Assembly (NCBI GenBank): GCA_027011725.1
Contig: JALUZQ010000162.1
Coordinates: forward strand, 1-23,731
From: Sulfurimonas sp.
Lineage (GTDB): Bacteria > Campylobacterota > Campylobacteria > Campylobacterales > Sulfurimonadaceae
DNA length: 23,731 bases
Direction: 5' to 3'
Shown: positions 14,941 to 23,085 of the stretch, piece by piece
Position numbering within the stretch: the stretch's first letter is position 1
How the letters are laid out: the number at the start of each line of letters is the position of its first letter
Made by a program: the position numbers and the translations under genes
The notes under the pieces: model-generated
Told to the model about the DNA's origin: nothing
The model's database searches: none
What the model saw: the letters and a program-made list of their open reading frames with translations, nothing else

Positions 14941-17900
14941 TAGAGTGACTCCCTTCTAGCAACTTCATCTTCGACACTGACAAATTTTTCACGCATAGTC
15001 TCAAGCAGTACATAAAGCACTGGTACAAAAAGCGTAGAGATAAACGTCGCTGCAACCATACCAAACATGAGAACAATACCGATAGACTGCTGCGTAACAG
15101 CTCCTGCACCTGTGGCAAACGCAAGCGGAAAGATACCAAATAAGAAAGATAAAATGGTCATCATAATAGCACGAAAACGCAGTCTTCCTGCGTTTATGGC
15201 TGACTCAATGATGCCGACACCGCTCTCACGCTGCTCTTTTGCAAACTCAACGATAAGAATGGCATTTTTGGCAGCGAGTGCAACAAGCAGTACAAGACCC
15301 ACCTGTGCAAAAGTATTGAGCGGAATTCCTGCCCATAAGAGTCCTCCTACCGCACCGGCGATGACCATCGGGACTGAGAGTAAAATCATAAGTGGCAGTA
15401 TCCAGCTTTCATATTGGGCTGCGAGAACCAAAAAGACCACAAGTGTCACAAAAACGACAACGTAGATCTGTGCATTTCCTGCCAGTTTTTCTTGGTAACT
15501 CATGCCTGACCACTCATACCCGTAACTCTTTGGAAGTACTCTGTTTGCTATCTCTTGCATAGCTTTCATGGCTTCTCCAGAACTGTGCCCTACAGCTGCA
15601 GCACCGTTTATTTGAATACTTCTGTACATATTGAAGTGGGTAAGGTTTTGTGGTCCTATTATCTCGTTTATTTTTACAAGTGCGCTGAGTGGTACCATTT
15701 TTCCTTTGACATTTTTTACAAAGAGCTTGCTGATGTCATTTTTGTCACTGCGGTACTCTTTGTCTGCTTGTACAAATACACGAAACACCTTCCCGAATTT
15801 TGTAAAGTCGTTGACATAGACAGAACCGAGATAGATCTGCATAGTACTAAAGAGGTCTGCCATATTCACACCCAGAGCATTTGCTTTTTCTCTGTCTATT
15901 GTGATGTCATACATCGGGTAGTTTATGGAAAAAGTAGTAAAGGCATGAGAAATTCTTGGATCTGCGTTTGCCTCTTTGACCACTTCATCAGCGTAGTGTT
16001 TAAATGTAGCCAAATCACCTGAGAGATAATCTTGCAGTCTAAAATCAAAACCACCAACGGCGCCAATCCCAGGAATACCCGGAAGGTTAAACGCAGCGAT
16101 GTTGGCATCACTTAAATCTGCTGTTGCTTTGCGTATTTTTGCTATGACGGCATCAACACTTTGATCAGGCTGCGTTCTTTGGCTCCAATCTTTAAGTGTC
16201 ACAAACATTGCTACCGAAGCGCTGTCAAGGGAAGATGTGACGATGTTGTAGCCATCAACGACAACGACATTTTGAATTTCAGGAATGCTATAGAGTCTTT
16301 TTTCTATCTGTTGGCGCATTTTTTCTGTCTGCACTAAAGAGGTTCCCGGTTTGAGACTTGCAGAGACTATACATACCCCTTTATCTTCTGATGGTACAAA
16401 CCCGGTAGGTGTCACCGTAAAAAGATAGTATGTCAGGTAAAAAATACCACCGATAAGTACTAATACAATGTAGCGTACTTTTATGAAAAAGGTAATGGCT
16501 TTTGTGTATTTATCGGTTATCTTTTCAAATACCTCATCGAATTTTTTAAAGAGTATAAACTTCTCTTCACCCTTTTTTCTGCGTTTAATGATGATAGAGC
16601 TCAGTGCCGGTGAGAGTGTAAGGGCATTGAGCGAAGAGATCATAACTGCAAACGAGATGGTAAGTGCAAACTGTTGGTAGAGTGCACCTGTGATTCCCGG
16701 CAGGAGTGAAACGGGTACAAATACCGCTACAAGTACAAGCGTTGTAGAAATGATAGGCCCAATGAGCTCTATCATAGATTTTTTTACGACTTGCGGGACT
16801 GTAAGGTCGGGCTCTTTTTCTAAAAGTACCTCAACATTTTCAACAACTAAAATAACATCATCCACAACAATACCGATGGCGAGAATAAGTCCAAAGAGTG
16901 TGAGGAAGTTGATAGAAAAACCATGTGCCATCTGCATAACCGCAAAGGTACCGATAAGTGAGACCGGAATAGCAACCGAAGCGATGACGGTCGGTCGCCA
17001 TGAACCTAAAAAGACAAAGATGATGAGAATAACAAGTGCAACAGCCATAAAGAGGTTAACAACAACATTTTTAATGGCAACTTTTACATATTTTGTGGTG
17101 TCATAGGGAACACTCCAGTGTACACCAGCAGGAAAACGTCTCTCAAGACGTTCCATCGTCTCTTGTACTTTTTGACGGATATCAAGTGCATTGGCATCAC
17201 CGAGTTGATAGACCCCGATGAGTCCTGCGGGTTTTTGTCCACTGATTGCATTCCAGTCATAACTCTCACTCCCTAAAATGACACGAGAAACATCACTTAG
17301 ATAGACTAAAGAGCCATCATCTTTATGTTTGAGAACGATTTTTTTAAACTCTGCTACATCTTTGAGTCTTCCTTCGGTGGTAAGTGTAAACTCCTGCTTT
17401 TGGTTCTTGAAGCTAGGCATTCCCCCGACTTTCCCAATGGAAGCCTGTTTGTTTTGACTCTTCACTGCGTTTACAACGTCAAGTGGCGTGAGTCCGAGCG
17501 CTTTGATTTTATCGGGGTTGAGCCAAACACGGATGGAGTACTTTTTCTCCCCCATATTTTCAGCTTTTCCTACGCCGGGAATACGTTTGATCTCATCAAG
17601 AACATTGATATTTACAAAGTTAGATAAAAAAGAGGCATCGTAACGCTCATCACCGGTAATGGTAATAAGACAGACAATAGAGGGGCTCTGCTTATCAACG
17701 ATGACACCTTGGGCAACAACTTCAGGTGGTAAGGATGCAGTAGCAGTAGAGACCTTGTTTTGCACATCGACCGCACCGATGTCTATATCATAGCCCGGTT
17801 TAAAGTAAACATTTATGTCACTGCGTCCACTTGAGGTAGAGGTGGAGTCCATATAAATGACACCCTTGATACCGTTAAGCTTGTCCTCTAGTACACGGGT

Positions 17901-18086
17901 GACGGTATCTTCAACAACAAAAGCATTTGCACCTGTGTAGGTTGCACTTACCTTTACAGTAGGAGGGGCGACATCCGGGTATTCTGAAACAGGGAGAATG
18001 CCGAGTGAGACAAGCCCTGAAATGATAATAATAAGAGAGATGACTATCGCAAGGATAGGACGCTTAATAAAAGTTACTGAAAACAT
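14940..18086 (-). CDS. RND inner-membrane efflux pump, HAE1 (AcrB/CmeB) type
   Basis: A 1048-residue proton-driven transporter, standard length for hydrophobe/amphiphile RND pumps. It has twelve predicted helices with two large periplasmic loops, after helix 1 (about 30-335) and helix 7 (about 560-870). The proton relay is intact: Asp409-Asp410 in [12 protein letters not shown], and Lys940 in [13 protein letters not shown], the same number as in E. coli AcrB. The helix 1 signature [10 protein letters not shown] and the porter motif DINVYFKPG are present. It expels drugs, bile-like or other amphiphilic compounds by family; substrates are unknown. The ATG directly follows the adaptor's TAG. No repressor gene is adjacent. 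Confidence 0.96.
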   Translation of the reverse strand: MFSVTFIKRPILAIVISLIIIISGLVSLGILPVSEYPDVAPPTVKVSATYTGANAFVVEDTVTRVLEDKLNGIKGVIYMDSTSTSSGRSDINVYFKPGYDIDIGAVDVQNKVSTATASLPPEVVAQGVIVDKQSPSIVCLITITGDERYDASFLSNFVNINVLDEIKRIPGVGKAENMGEKKYSIRVWLNPDKIKALGLTPLDVVNAVKSQNKQASIGKVGGMPSFKNQKQEFTLTTEGRLKDVAEFKKIVLKHKDDGSLVYLSDVSRVILGSESYDWNAISGQKPAGLIGVYQLGDANALDIRQKVQETMERLERRFPAGVHWSVPYDTTKYVKVAIKNVVVNLFMAVALVILIIFVFLGSWRPTVIASVAIPVSLIGTFAVMQMAHGFSINFLTLFGLILAIGIVVDDVILVVENVEVLLEKEPDLTVPQVVKKSMIELIGPIISTTLVLVAVFVPVSLLPGITGALYQQFALTISFAVMISSLNALTLSPALSSIIIKRRKKGEEKFILFKKFDEVFEKITDKYTKAITFFIKVRYIVLVLIGGIFYLTYYLFTVTPTGFVPSEDKGVCIVSASLKPGTSLVQTEKMRQQIEKRLYSIPEIQNVVVVDGYNIVTSSLDSASVAMFVTLKDWSQRTQPDQSVDAVIAKIRKATADLSDANIAAFNLPGIPGIGAVGGFDFRLQDYLSGDLATFKHYADEVVKEANADPRISHAFTTFSINYPMYDITIDREKANALGVNMADLFSTMQIYLGSVYVNDFTKFGKVFRVFVQADKEYRSDKNDISKLFVKNVKGKMVPLSALVKINEIIGPQNLTHFNMYRSIQINGAAAVGHSSGEAMKAMQEIANRVLPKSYGYEWSGMSYQEKLAGNAQIYVVVFVTLVVFLVLAAQYESWILPLMILLSVPMVIAGAVGGLLWAGIPLNTFAQVGLVLLVALAAKNAILIVEFAKEQRESGVGIIESAINAGRLRFRAIMMTILSFLFGIFPLAFATGAGAVTQQSIGIVLMFGMVAATFISTLFVPVLYVLLETMREKFVSVEDEVARRESL

Positions 18087-19259
18087 CTACTTCACCTGTG
18101 TGGGAATAAGTTTATTCTCTTTTATGATAGCATCGATCCCTCTCTCTTGTGTTGCATCTGTTGCTTTTACTTTCATGCCTGGTTTGAGTTTCATAAGTCC
18201 GGAGATGATGACTCTATCGCCATCTTTGAGACCTTTTTGCACACTGACATAGTATCTTGTTCCATAGCCCGTTGTGATGTCTGCTCGTTTGACACTTGCA
18301 TTGTTGTCAACAATGTAGACATATTTTCCGAGTTGGTCATCCATGATGACTTCAGGCGGAATCATTTTGAACTTATACTTATCACTGATAAAGACATGAA
18401 CATATACAAAAGTTCCCGGAAGTATCTTCGTATCAGGATTCTGAATAGTCGCTCGCATAGTGATGGTTGATGTGAGGGGATCGACCGTGTTGTTTGAAAA
18501 ATCAACATAACCATCGAGTCTTATATCTTCCTCGGCACCTTTGTACTCTATGAATGCGTCAAGATTTTTTTTATTTCTATACTTTTGCATAATGAGTGCA
18601 TCATTTTGTGACGGTGAAAAGTAGGCATAGAGTGGGTTATAGCGTACAATGGTTGTAAGAAGTGTGGACTCTCCTTGCCCTATGAGGTTGCCTACATCAA
18701 CATGTCTTGCACTTACCTGTCCGGAGATAGGTGCACGGATGATGGTGTAGTCGAGTTTTATTTGTGCTTCTTGTATTTTTGCCTTGTCTCCAAGTATAGC
18801 TGCGTTTAGTGAGGCAAGTTTTGCCTGATACTGCTCGAGTGTTGCACGAGGAGCGAGACCCTCTTTGACAAGTGGAGTGTAGCGTGCCACATCTGCTTTT
18901 GCCAGAGCAAGTGCTGCTTCATCTTGTGCTTTTTTTGCTTTGGCTGCGTTTAGTGCTGCTATGTATTCGCTCTGCTCGATCTTAAAGAGCTTTTGTCCTT
19001 TTTTAACATACTCTCCATCTTTAAAGTAGATCTTTTCAAGTATGCCGGAGACACGAGCGCGTACCTCTTGGTGTGAACTTGCACGGGTTTTTCCTGTAAA
19101 TGTTCCCCAAATAGGAACTCTTTTGTCTTGAACGGTAATAGTTTGTACCGGAAGTGGTGGAGGTGTTTTTTTAACCTCTTGTTGCGTGTTCTCACCACAT
19201 CCACTAAGAAGTAGAAGTACCAAAGCAGCGCTAAATGGGGCTATTTTTGCAATATTCAT
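18087..19259 (-). CDS. RND efflux periplasmic adaptor lipoprotein (AcrA/CmeA type)
   Basis: A 390-residue membrane fusion protein linking pump and outer-membrane channel. The signal peptide ends in a good lipobox, LLLSGC, giving a lipid-modified Cys21. Next come the lipoyl half-motif RARVSGILEKIYFKDGEYVK, a coiled-coil hairpin (about 100-165, Ala/Lys/Gln-rich) and the second lipoyl half (DYTIIRAPISGQVSARHVD). Beta-barrel and membrane-proximal domains follow to the end, with GDRVIISGLMKLKPGMKVKA. It is the first gene of the three-gene efflux operon, with a -10 at 19294-19299 upstream and an AAGG ribosome binding site. Confidence 0.95.
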   Translation of the reverse strand: MNIAKIAPFSAALVLLLLSGCGENTQQEVKKTPPPLPVQTITVQDKRVPIWGTFTGKTRASSHQEVRARVSGILEKIYFKDGEYVKKGQKLFKIEQSEYIAALNAAKAKKAQDEAALALAKADVARYTPLVKEGLAPRATLEQYQAKLASLNAAILGDKAKIQEAQIKLDYTIIRAPISGQVSARHVDVGNLIGQGESTLLTTIVRYNPLYAYFSPSQNDALIMQKYRNKKNLDAFIEYKGAEEDIRLDGYVDFSNNTVDPLTSTITMRATIQNPDTKILPGTFVYVHVFISDKYKFKMIPPEVIMDDQLGKYVYIVDNNASVKRADITTGYGTRYYVSVQKGLKDGDRVIISGLMKLKPGMKVKATDATQERGIDAIIKENKLIPTQVK

Positions 19260-19290
19260 TATAATTAAACCTTAAATAATATATGGTGCT

Positions 19291-19301
19291 GTTATTATAA
19301 C
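19291..19301 (-). promoter_or_regulatory. Efflux operon promoter with an inverted repeat
   Basis: The minus strand carries a perfect TATAAT at 19294-19299, predicting a start near 19287 and a leader of about 28 nt. The -10 is embedded in an 11-bp inverted repeat GTTAT-T-ATAAC, which could be an operator half for a local repressor or just AT-rich symmetry. No -35 is recognisable. Confidence 0.5.
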
Positions 19302-19322
19302 GAAAATATTAAAGATCGTGCT

Positions 19323-20192
19323 CTAATAGCCTGCTAAATTATAAAACACATTGTAGCGTATGAGAGTGGTCTCTTTTGGCAGAGGGTATTTGCTATAGGC
19401 ATATTCTATGGTCTCTTTTGTCGTGTCATCGAGTATGTAGTAGCCGCTTTTTGAGATAAACCTAAAATCTGACATATCTCCATTTGGATGGAGTTTGAAC
19501 TCTATGACATTACTTGCGTTTACATTGATGTTTCTTGGAATATTTACTCGTGCAACGCGGTTAAGTATCTGCTGCGTAATGCGGCGCATTATCTCTTGAT
19601 TGTCTAGTATGTACTTCTGCTCACCCGGTGTGAGTTTTCCAAACTCCTCTCCATAAAGCTCTTTTATGTCTTGAGAGATGCTGCTTGAGTTTTCTGCTTG
19701 TTTCTTCTTCTCTTTTTGCTCTTCATCAGAGCGGTCTTCATAGAGCCAGGAGAGTTGTTTGTCTTCTACTTTGACCTTCTTTTCTACCTTTTTTGTAATG
19801 TTTTTTTCTACATTTTTTGCATAGGGGATGTAAGGTTTTGTTGGTGGAATAGGCTCTATTTTCGGTTGCTTAGGTGCTTTTGGTTTTGGCTTTACTTTTG
19901 GCTTATTAAGTTTAGGGACGACATTTGGTTTGATTATCTTTTTAAGCTGTGAGCCTTTTGGCATTGGTGGTGCTATTTTTGGTGGTTTTATCTTTTTTTT
20001 GATAGTACCTGCTGTTTTTACTTTCTTTGGTTTTGGCAGATCTTTGAGTGATATTTTGATACGCTGCTCTTTTGGTTTATGTTTTTTTTCTACTTTTGGC
20101 GCCATATTTACAGCAATGTATATAAGCAGAAATAGTAACAGGTGTATTAATATAGCAACGAAAAGGGCAAAACGAGATCTATTCAAAAACAA
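19323..20192 (-). CDS. TonB-like energy transducer
   Basis: A 289-residue single-pass inner-membrane protein of TonB/TolA plan. It has a membrane anchor at about 9-29, a Lys/Pro-rich periplasmic spacer (about 34-135, with [10 protein letters not shown] and [10 protein letters not shown]), a charged linker, and a C-terminal TonB-type domain (about 205-289). That domain contains [20 protein letters not shown] and ends [10 protein letters not shown]. It would carry proton-motive-force energy to outer-membrane receptors; no exbB, exbD or receptor gene is adjacent. No ATG fits. The longest start is TTG at 20192, but a second TTG at 20186 has a GGA motif 6 bp upstream and gives MNRSRFALF, so I favour the shorter form. 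TolA is the alternative identity. Confidence 0.8.
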   Translation of the reverse strand: MFLNRSRFALFVAILIHLLLFLLIYIAVNMAPKVEKKHKPKEQRIKISLKDLPKPKKVKTAGTIKKKIKPPKIAPPMPKGSQLKKIIKPNVVPKLNKPKVKPKPKAPKQPKIEPIPPTKPYIPYAKNVEKNITKKVEKKVKVEDKQLSWLYEDRSDEEQKEKKKQAENSSSISQDIKELYGEEFGKLTPGEQKYILDNQEIMRRITQQILNRVARVNIPRNINVNASNVIEFKLHPNGDMSDFRFISKSGYYILDDTTKETIEYAYSKYPLPKETTLIRYNVFYNLAGY

Positions 20193-20211
20193 TCCAATAA
20201 GTTTTTTTGGG

Positions 20212-20217
20212 ATTATA
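20212..20217 (-). promoter_or_regulatory. -10 element of the TonB-like gene
   Basis: TATAAT on the minus strand predicts a start near 20205. The leader would be only 13 nt to TTG 20192 or 19 nt to TTG 20186, which supports the second start. Three of its base pairs belong to the palindrome at 20215-20230. Confidence 0.5.
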
Positions 20218-20230
20218 TCAAATTTGATAT
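20215..20230. promoter_or_regulatory. 16-bp perfect palindrome between divergent tonB-like and hemL genes
   Basis: ATATCAAATTTGATAT is its own reverse complement. It overlaps the leftward -10 (20212-20217) and occupies the -35 zone of the rightward hemL promoter (-10 at 20245-20250). This geometry fits a shared repressor operator. It is not an FNR box (the half-sites are everted) and does not match a 7-1-7 Fur box well. Confidence 0.45.
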
Positions 20231-20244
20231 TAATACTACTTCGA

Positions 20245-20250
20245 TATAAT
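20245..20250 (+). promoter_or_regulatory. hemL -10 element
   Basis: A perfect TATAAT with a possible -35, TTGATA, at 20224-20229 (15-bp spacer). The predicted start is near 20257 and the leader about 24 nt, with AAGG 6 bp before the hemL ATG. Confidence 0.6.
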
Positions 20251-20280
20251 AAGAGAAATATTATTTCACTAAGGTTACAA

Positions 20281-21573
20281 ATGAATAGAGAAGTATCACA
20301 AAAAGCATTTCAAGAGGCGCAGAGCCTCATTCCCGGAGGAGTTGACTCTCCTGTTAGAGCATTTAAAAGTGTTGGAGGAACGCCGGTATTTATCACAGAA
20401 GGTAAGGGCGCTTACTTAAAAGATGTAGATGGCAATGAGTATGTTGACTATGTACAGAGTTGGGGGCCGCTCCTCTTTGGACACCGCGATGAGACCATAG
20501 AAGCAGCGGTGATTGATGCTGTAAAACATGGACTGAGCTTTGGTGCACCGACACTCTCAGAGACAGAGCTTGCAAAACTCGTCGTCGGTTTTTTTGACTC
20601 CATCGACAAGGTACGTTTTGTAAGCAGTGGAACAGAGGCTGTAATGAGTGCTATACGTCTTGCTCGTGGATTTACGGGTCGTGATGACATTGTAAAATTT
20701 ACAGGCTGTTACCATGGACACTCTGATGCACTTTTGGTTGAAGCCGGAAGTGGTGCGGCAACTTTTGGAAATCCAAGTTCACCGGGTGTACCTGCTGACT
20801 TTACAAAGCACACACTTCTAGCCGAGTACAACAACATCGAGAGTGTCAAGAAGTGTTTTGCAGACTCTCAAAACATTGCCTGCGTTATCATTGAGCCGAT
20901 AGCGGGTAATATGGGACTTGTGCCTGCCGATAAAGAGTTCTTGCATGAACTCCGTGAGCTTTGTGATGCAAACGGTACACTTTTGATTTTTGATGAAGTG
21001 ATGAGTGGTTTTCGTGCAACACTTCATGGTGCAGAGTCCATTACGGGAGTGAAGCCTGACATTGTAACACTTGGAAAAGTGATAGGCGGCGGTATGCCTG
21101 TAGGTGCTTTTGGTGCGCGCGCTGAGATAATGAATATGCTCTCTCCTGATGGGCCTGTCTATCAAGCAGGAACGCTTAGTGGAAATCCTGTTGCTATGGC
21201 AGCGGGTCATGCAGCGCTGAGTAAACTCAAACAAAACGCAAGAGTCATAGCCGTACTCAATGAAAGAGCACAAAGACTCGTAAATGGCATGAAAGGTGCC
21301 GCTGCGAAGTTTGGCATCGCTATGCAGGTAGATACTCGCGGTTCAATGTTTGGCTTTTTCTTTAACGAAAAACCGGTAAAGAACTTTCATGATGCTACAC
21401 TCTCGGATGCAGCACTTTTTGCGAAGTTTCATGCGGGTATGCTAGATGAGGGTTACTACTTTGCCTGCTCACTCTATGAAACAGGGTTCATCTCAACTGC
21501 CATCACAGATGCAATGATAGAAGATACCATCGCAGCAAGTGAACGTGTATTTCAAGCGATAAGTAATGGCTAG
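20281..21573 (+). CDS. hemL: Glutamate-1-semialdehyde 2,1-aminomutase
   Basis: Makes 5-aminolevulinate from glutamate-1-semialdehyde, the second step of the C5 haem pathway; PLP enzyme, cytoplasmic. I take the ATG at 20281 (430 residues), which has an AAGG ribosome binding site and matches the family N-terminus. An open frame continues upstream to 19930 but runs antisense through the TonB-like gene. Motifs: [14 protein letters not shown] at 15-28, [15 protein letters not shown] at 115-129, the PLP-binding [10 protein letters not shown] at 236-245 and the Schiff-base Lys266 in [15 protein letters not shown]. It overlaps the AtpZ-like gene by 8 bp. Its product supplies haem for the cytochromes of the nearby nap and cytochrome genes. 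Confidence 0.97.
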   Translation: MNREVSQKAFQEAQSLIPGGVDSPVRAFKSVGGTPVFITEGKGAYLKDVDGNEYVDYVQSWGPLLFGHRDETIEAAVIDAVKHGLSFGAPTLSETELAKLVVGFFDSIDKVRFVSSGTEAVMSAIRLARGFTGRDDIVKFTGCYHGHSDALLVEAGSGAATFGNPSSPGVPADFTKHTLLAEYNNIESVKKCFADSQNIACVIIEPIAGNMGLVPADKEFLHELRELCDANGTLLIFDEVMSGFRATLHGAESITGVKPDIVTLGKVIGGGMPVGAFGARAEIMNMLSPDGPVYQAGTLSGNPVAMAAGHAALSKLKQNARVIAVLNERAQRLVNGMKGAAAKFGIAMQVDTRGSMFGFFFNEKPVKNFHDATLSDAALFAKFHAGMLDEGYYFACSLYETGFISTAITDAMIEDTIAASERVFQAISNG

Positions 21574-21907
21574 TAAAGAAAACGAAGAGCTTGAAGAAGA
21601 GGGGAGAAAGCCCCGAGTAAAGCCCATAATTGAAGCGGCAGATTCTCTCTCACTTGGTATATCTATGGTCGTAGCTGTGCTTATGGGGGTTGGCATCGGC
21701 TGGCTTTTAAAGACGCTGACCGGCATAGGCTGGTTGATGTGGGTCGGTGTTTTCATCGGCGTTGCCGCTGCAATACTTAATGTCTATAAAGCCTACTCAA
21801 AACAGCAGAAGGTCTTTGAAGAGTTGGCAAAAGAGCCGCGCTATGCTATCAAAAAACAGCTTGAAGATGATGACGATGATGAGGACTATGGTGAAAAGAG
21901 CTATTAG
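21566..21907 (+). CDS. AtpZ/AtpI-family small membrane protein
   Basis: A 113-residue protein with a charged N-terminus, two transmembrane helices (about 28-48 and 53-73) joined by a short Gly-rich loop, and a very acidic tail containing DDDDDED. The pattern [20 protein letters not shown], then [18 protein letters not shown], matches the AtpZ/AtpI family (putative F0F1 ATP synthase gene 1). Members are thought to help c-ring assembly or magnesium/calcium transport. The ATP synthase genes are not in this window, so the role here is uncertain. It is translationally coupled to hemL (8-bp overlap). Campylobacter jejuni also has an integral membrane gene after hemL (Cj0852c, from memory). Confidence 0.8.
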   Translation: MASKENEELEEEGRKPRVKPIIEAADSLSLGISMVVAVLMGVGIGWLLKTLTGIGWLMWVGVFIGVAAAILNVYKAYSKQQKVFEELAKEPRYAIKKQLEDDDDDEDYGEKSY

Positions 21908-22397
21908 TATTTTTCTAGGCGCTCAAGTGGTGTTACTTGGTGTCTATTTGATTTCTCGAGCTGCGTTTATAAACGCAGAAGTTGGATTTTTTAGTGCTTT
22001 TTTTATAATTCTTGGTTCCTCTTATGCTTATAAGCGTATGGTAGAAAATAAAGTCGCAAGTGGAGAGTATGTAGAAGAACGAGACCTTCTTGACAAAATA
22101 GAAGACCCTCATGAGCTCTTTGACGATAAACCTATCAATGATGCTCCTTATGAGGAACTTGATCTCAAAAGCATTATAAAAGAGGAAAAAGCGAAGGTAA
22201 AAAACTTTAGTGTCAAAAATATAAAATATGGCGCAAAAGGCGGCATCTCTGCGTTTAGAATAGTTCCCTATGTTTTTTTGGTACTTGGGTTTATAGCTCT
22301 GAAAAATAATGAACTGCTAAGTTTGTGGTACTATCTGCCAGCATTGAGCTTTGGCATCATAATAGGGGCATTTGTCTCTAAAGAGGTGATAGCCTAA
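21888..22397 (+). CDS. Unrecognised inner-membrane protein downstream of AtpZ-like gene
   Basis: A 169-residue membrane protein with hydrophobic segments at about 5-23, 33-48, 125-139 and 146-163, and a charged, acidic central loop (about 50-118, with EERDLLDKIEDPHELFDD). The start is ATG 21888 or the adjoining GTG 21891; a GAGG at 21881-21884 suits the GTG slightly better. An open frame from 21747 would add 47 residues overlapping the AtpZ-like gene in another frame and is unlikely. It overlaps that gene by 20 bp. I do not recognise the family; a membrane gene occupies the same place in Campylobacter jejuni (Cj0851c, from memory). It contains an 18-bp palindrome (21961-21978) and another CTGCGTTTA. 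Its stop overlaps the stop of the convergent gene by 3 bp. Confidence 0.75.
   Translation: MVKRAISIFLGAQVVLLGVYLISRAAFINAEVGFFSAFFIILGSSYAYKRMVENKVASGEYVEERDLLDKIEDPHELFDDKPINDAPYEELDLKSIIKEEKAKVKNFSVKNIKYGAKGGISAFRIVPYVFLVLGFIALKNNELLSLWYYLPALSFGIIIGAFVSKEVIA
21961..21978. repeat. 18-bp perfect palindrome made of two CTGCGTTTA motifs
   Basis: CTGCGTTTA is followed directly by its reverse complement TAAACGCAG. The palindrome lies in the coding region for Ala-Ala-Phe-Ile-Asn-Ala in the first loop of the membrane protein at 21888-22397. Confidence 0.9.
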
Positions 22398-23080
22398 GCG
22401 GTTATCATCGGAATATTGATGGTGATGCTCTTTGTAGTGTCAATGTAGAGATCATGTTCTTGAGCAAAGAGCTTGATCTCTGCGAGTTTCTCCTCATGGA
22501 GATTTTGCGTACTTATTTGGATGGAAAAGAGGCTGTATTTCTTTTCATCAAATTTTATATGTTCTCCAACCCTGTAAAATATCTTCGTTCTTATTATTTC
22601 ATTATCGACTTTACATAAGAGGTATATTTTATTGAGCAGTTTTATAAGATTGTTCGAATCAATGATGACATCGGGAATAGTAGGGTCATACTCTTTTTTA
22701 AATACTACATTTGTATTAATAGAGTTAGAGGCGATACAGAGATCGACAATGCTGTAGATGTTGACAAGTTCACCTTCTGGCTTTTTCGTAGTGAGCTTAT
22801 ATGAAGGTGCTTGGTAGAGTTTTAGCCCTATCTCCTCTTCATTATCATAACCGACAGTTACTCCAAAGAAAGTGTAGCGCCCGTAGTTGAGCTGTAAAAA
22901 GGTGGTTTTGAAGCCGAAGTTCACACTTGCATGGGTTTGTGCAAGTTCAAAAAGTTCCTGTGCCGTTGTAAAGCCCAGAAGAAATTGAGCCTCTGCGTTT
23001 AGAGAGGTAATTTTCCCTTTTTCGTTAAAGACGATAAAAGGATTGTAATCATACTCTAACCACTTCTGCTCAAATGTCAT
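22394..23080 (-). CDS. PAS plus degenerate histidine-kinase-like ATPase domain protein
   Basis: A 228-residue soluble protein. Residues about 5-90 look like a PAS domain (NPFIVFNEKGKITSLNAEAQFLLGF). From about 125 the pattern follows a sensor-kinase ATPase domain: EYDPTIPDVIIDSNNLIKLL (130-149) resembles the entry to the N-box, and LAEIKLFAQEHDLYIDTTKS with ITINIP (199-224) resembles its last strand-helix-strand. The second N-box asparagine is replaced by Leu, no DxG or GxG box is visible, and no phospho-accepting His stands in the expected helix, so catalysis is unlikely. It lies 5 bp after rpoD and is surely cotranscribed. Its function is unknown; a sensor or protein-binding role is inferred. 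The fold call is by eye only. Confidence 0.65.
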   Translation of the reverse strand: MTFEQKWLEYDYNPFIVFNEKGKITSLNAEAQFLLGFTTAQELFELAQTHASVNFGFKTTFLQLNYGRYTFFGVTVGYDNEEEIGLKLYQAPSYKLTTKKPEGELVNIYSIVDLCIASNSINTNVVFKKEYDPTIPDVIIDSNNLIKLLNKIYLLCKVDNEIIRTKIFYRVGEHIKFDEKKYSLFSIQISTQNLHEEKLAEIKLFAQEHDLYIDTTKSITINIPMITA

Positions 23081-23085
23081 ACAAA

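Larger units (their letters stand above)
2070..23001. repeat. Dispersed 9-mer motif CTGCGTTTA (14 exact copies)
   Basis: Exact copies on the plus strand start at 2070, 2310, 2373, 13929, 15188, 16579, 17465, 18800, 18944, 21961, 22249 and 22993. Reverse-complement copies TAAACGCAG are at 16088-16096 and 21970-21978. Seven of the fourteen extend to CTGCGTTTAG. Seven more sites share the 8-mer CTGCGTTT or AAACGCAG (3392, 6590, 9334, 13346, 14721, 15175, 15962). All lie inside coding sequence, in different reading frames. The counts were made by hand. The coordinates of this entry give only the outer limits. Confidence 0.85.

Noticed and set aside
15555..16022. A 155-residue plus-strand frame inside the RND pump gene
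   Set aside because: It is Cys/Phe/His-rich antisense translation of a conserved pump domain, with no ribosome binding site or family resemblance.
19801..20100. Lys/Pro repeats in the TonB-like gene as a tandem DNA repeat
   Set aside because: The bias is at the protein level (periplasmic spacer of TonB proteins); the DNA shows no regular unit.
20215..20230. Reading the hemL/tonB palindrome as an FNR or Fur box
   Set aside because: The TTGAT and ATCAA halves are in the wrong order for FNR, and the 7-1-7 Fur pattern is not met.
19930..20280. An upstream extension of the hemL frame
   Set aside because: It runs antisense through the TonB-like gene and across the hemL promoter. The ATG at 20281 matches the family start and has a ribosome binding site.
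20818..21273. A 151-residue minus-strand frame inside hemL
   Set aside because: Antisense shadow of a highly conserved enzyme; its composition (many Cys, His, Arg) is typical of such shadows.
21747..21887. A longer start for the membrane protein after the AtpZ-like gene
   Set aside because: The extra 47 residues are Ser/Met/Lys-rich out-of-frame translation of the AtpZ-like gene. The start near 21888 has its own GAGG.
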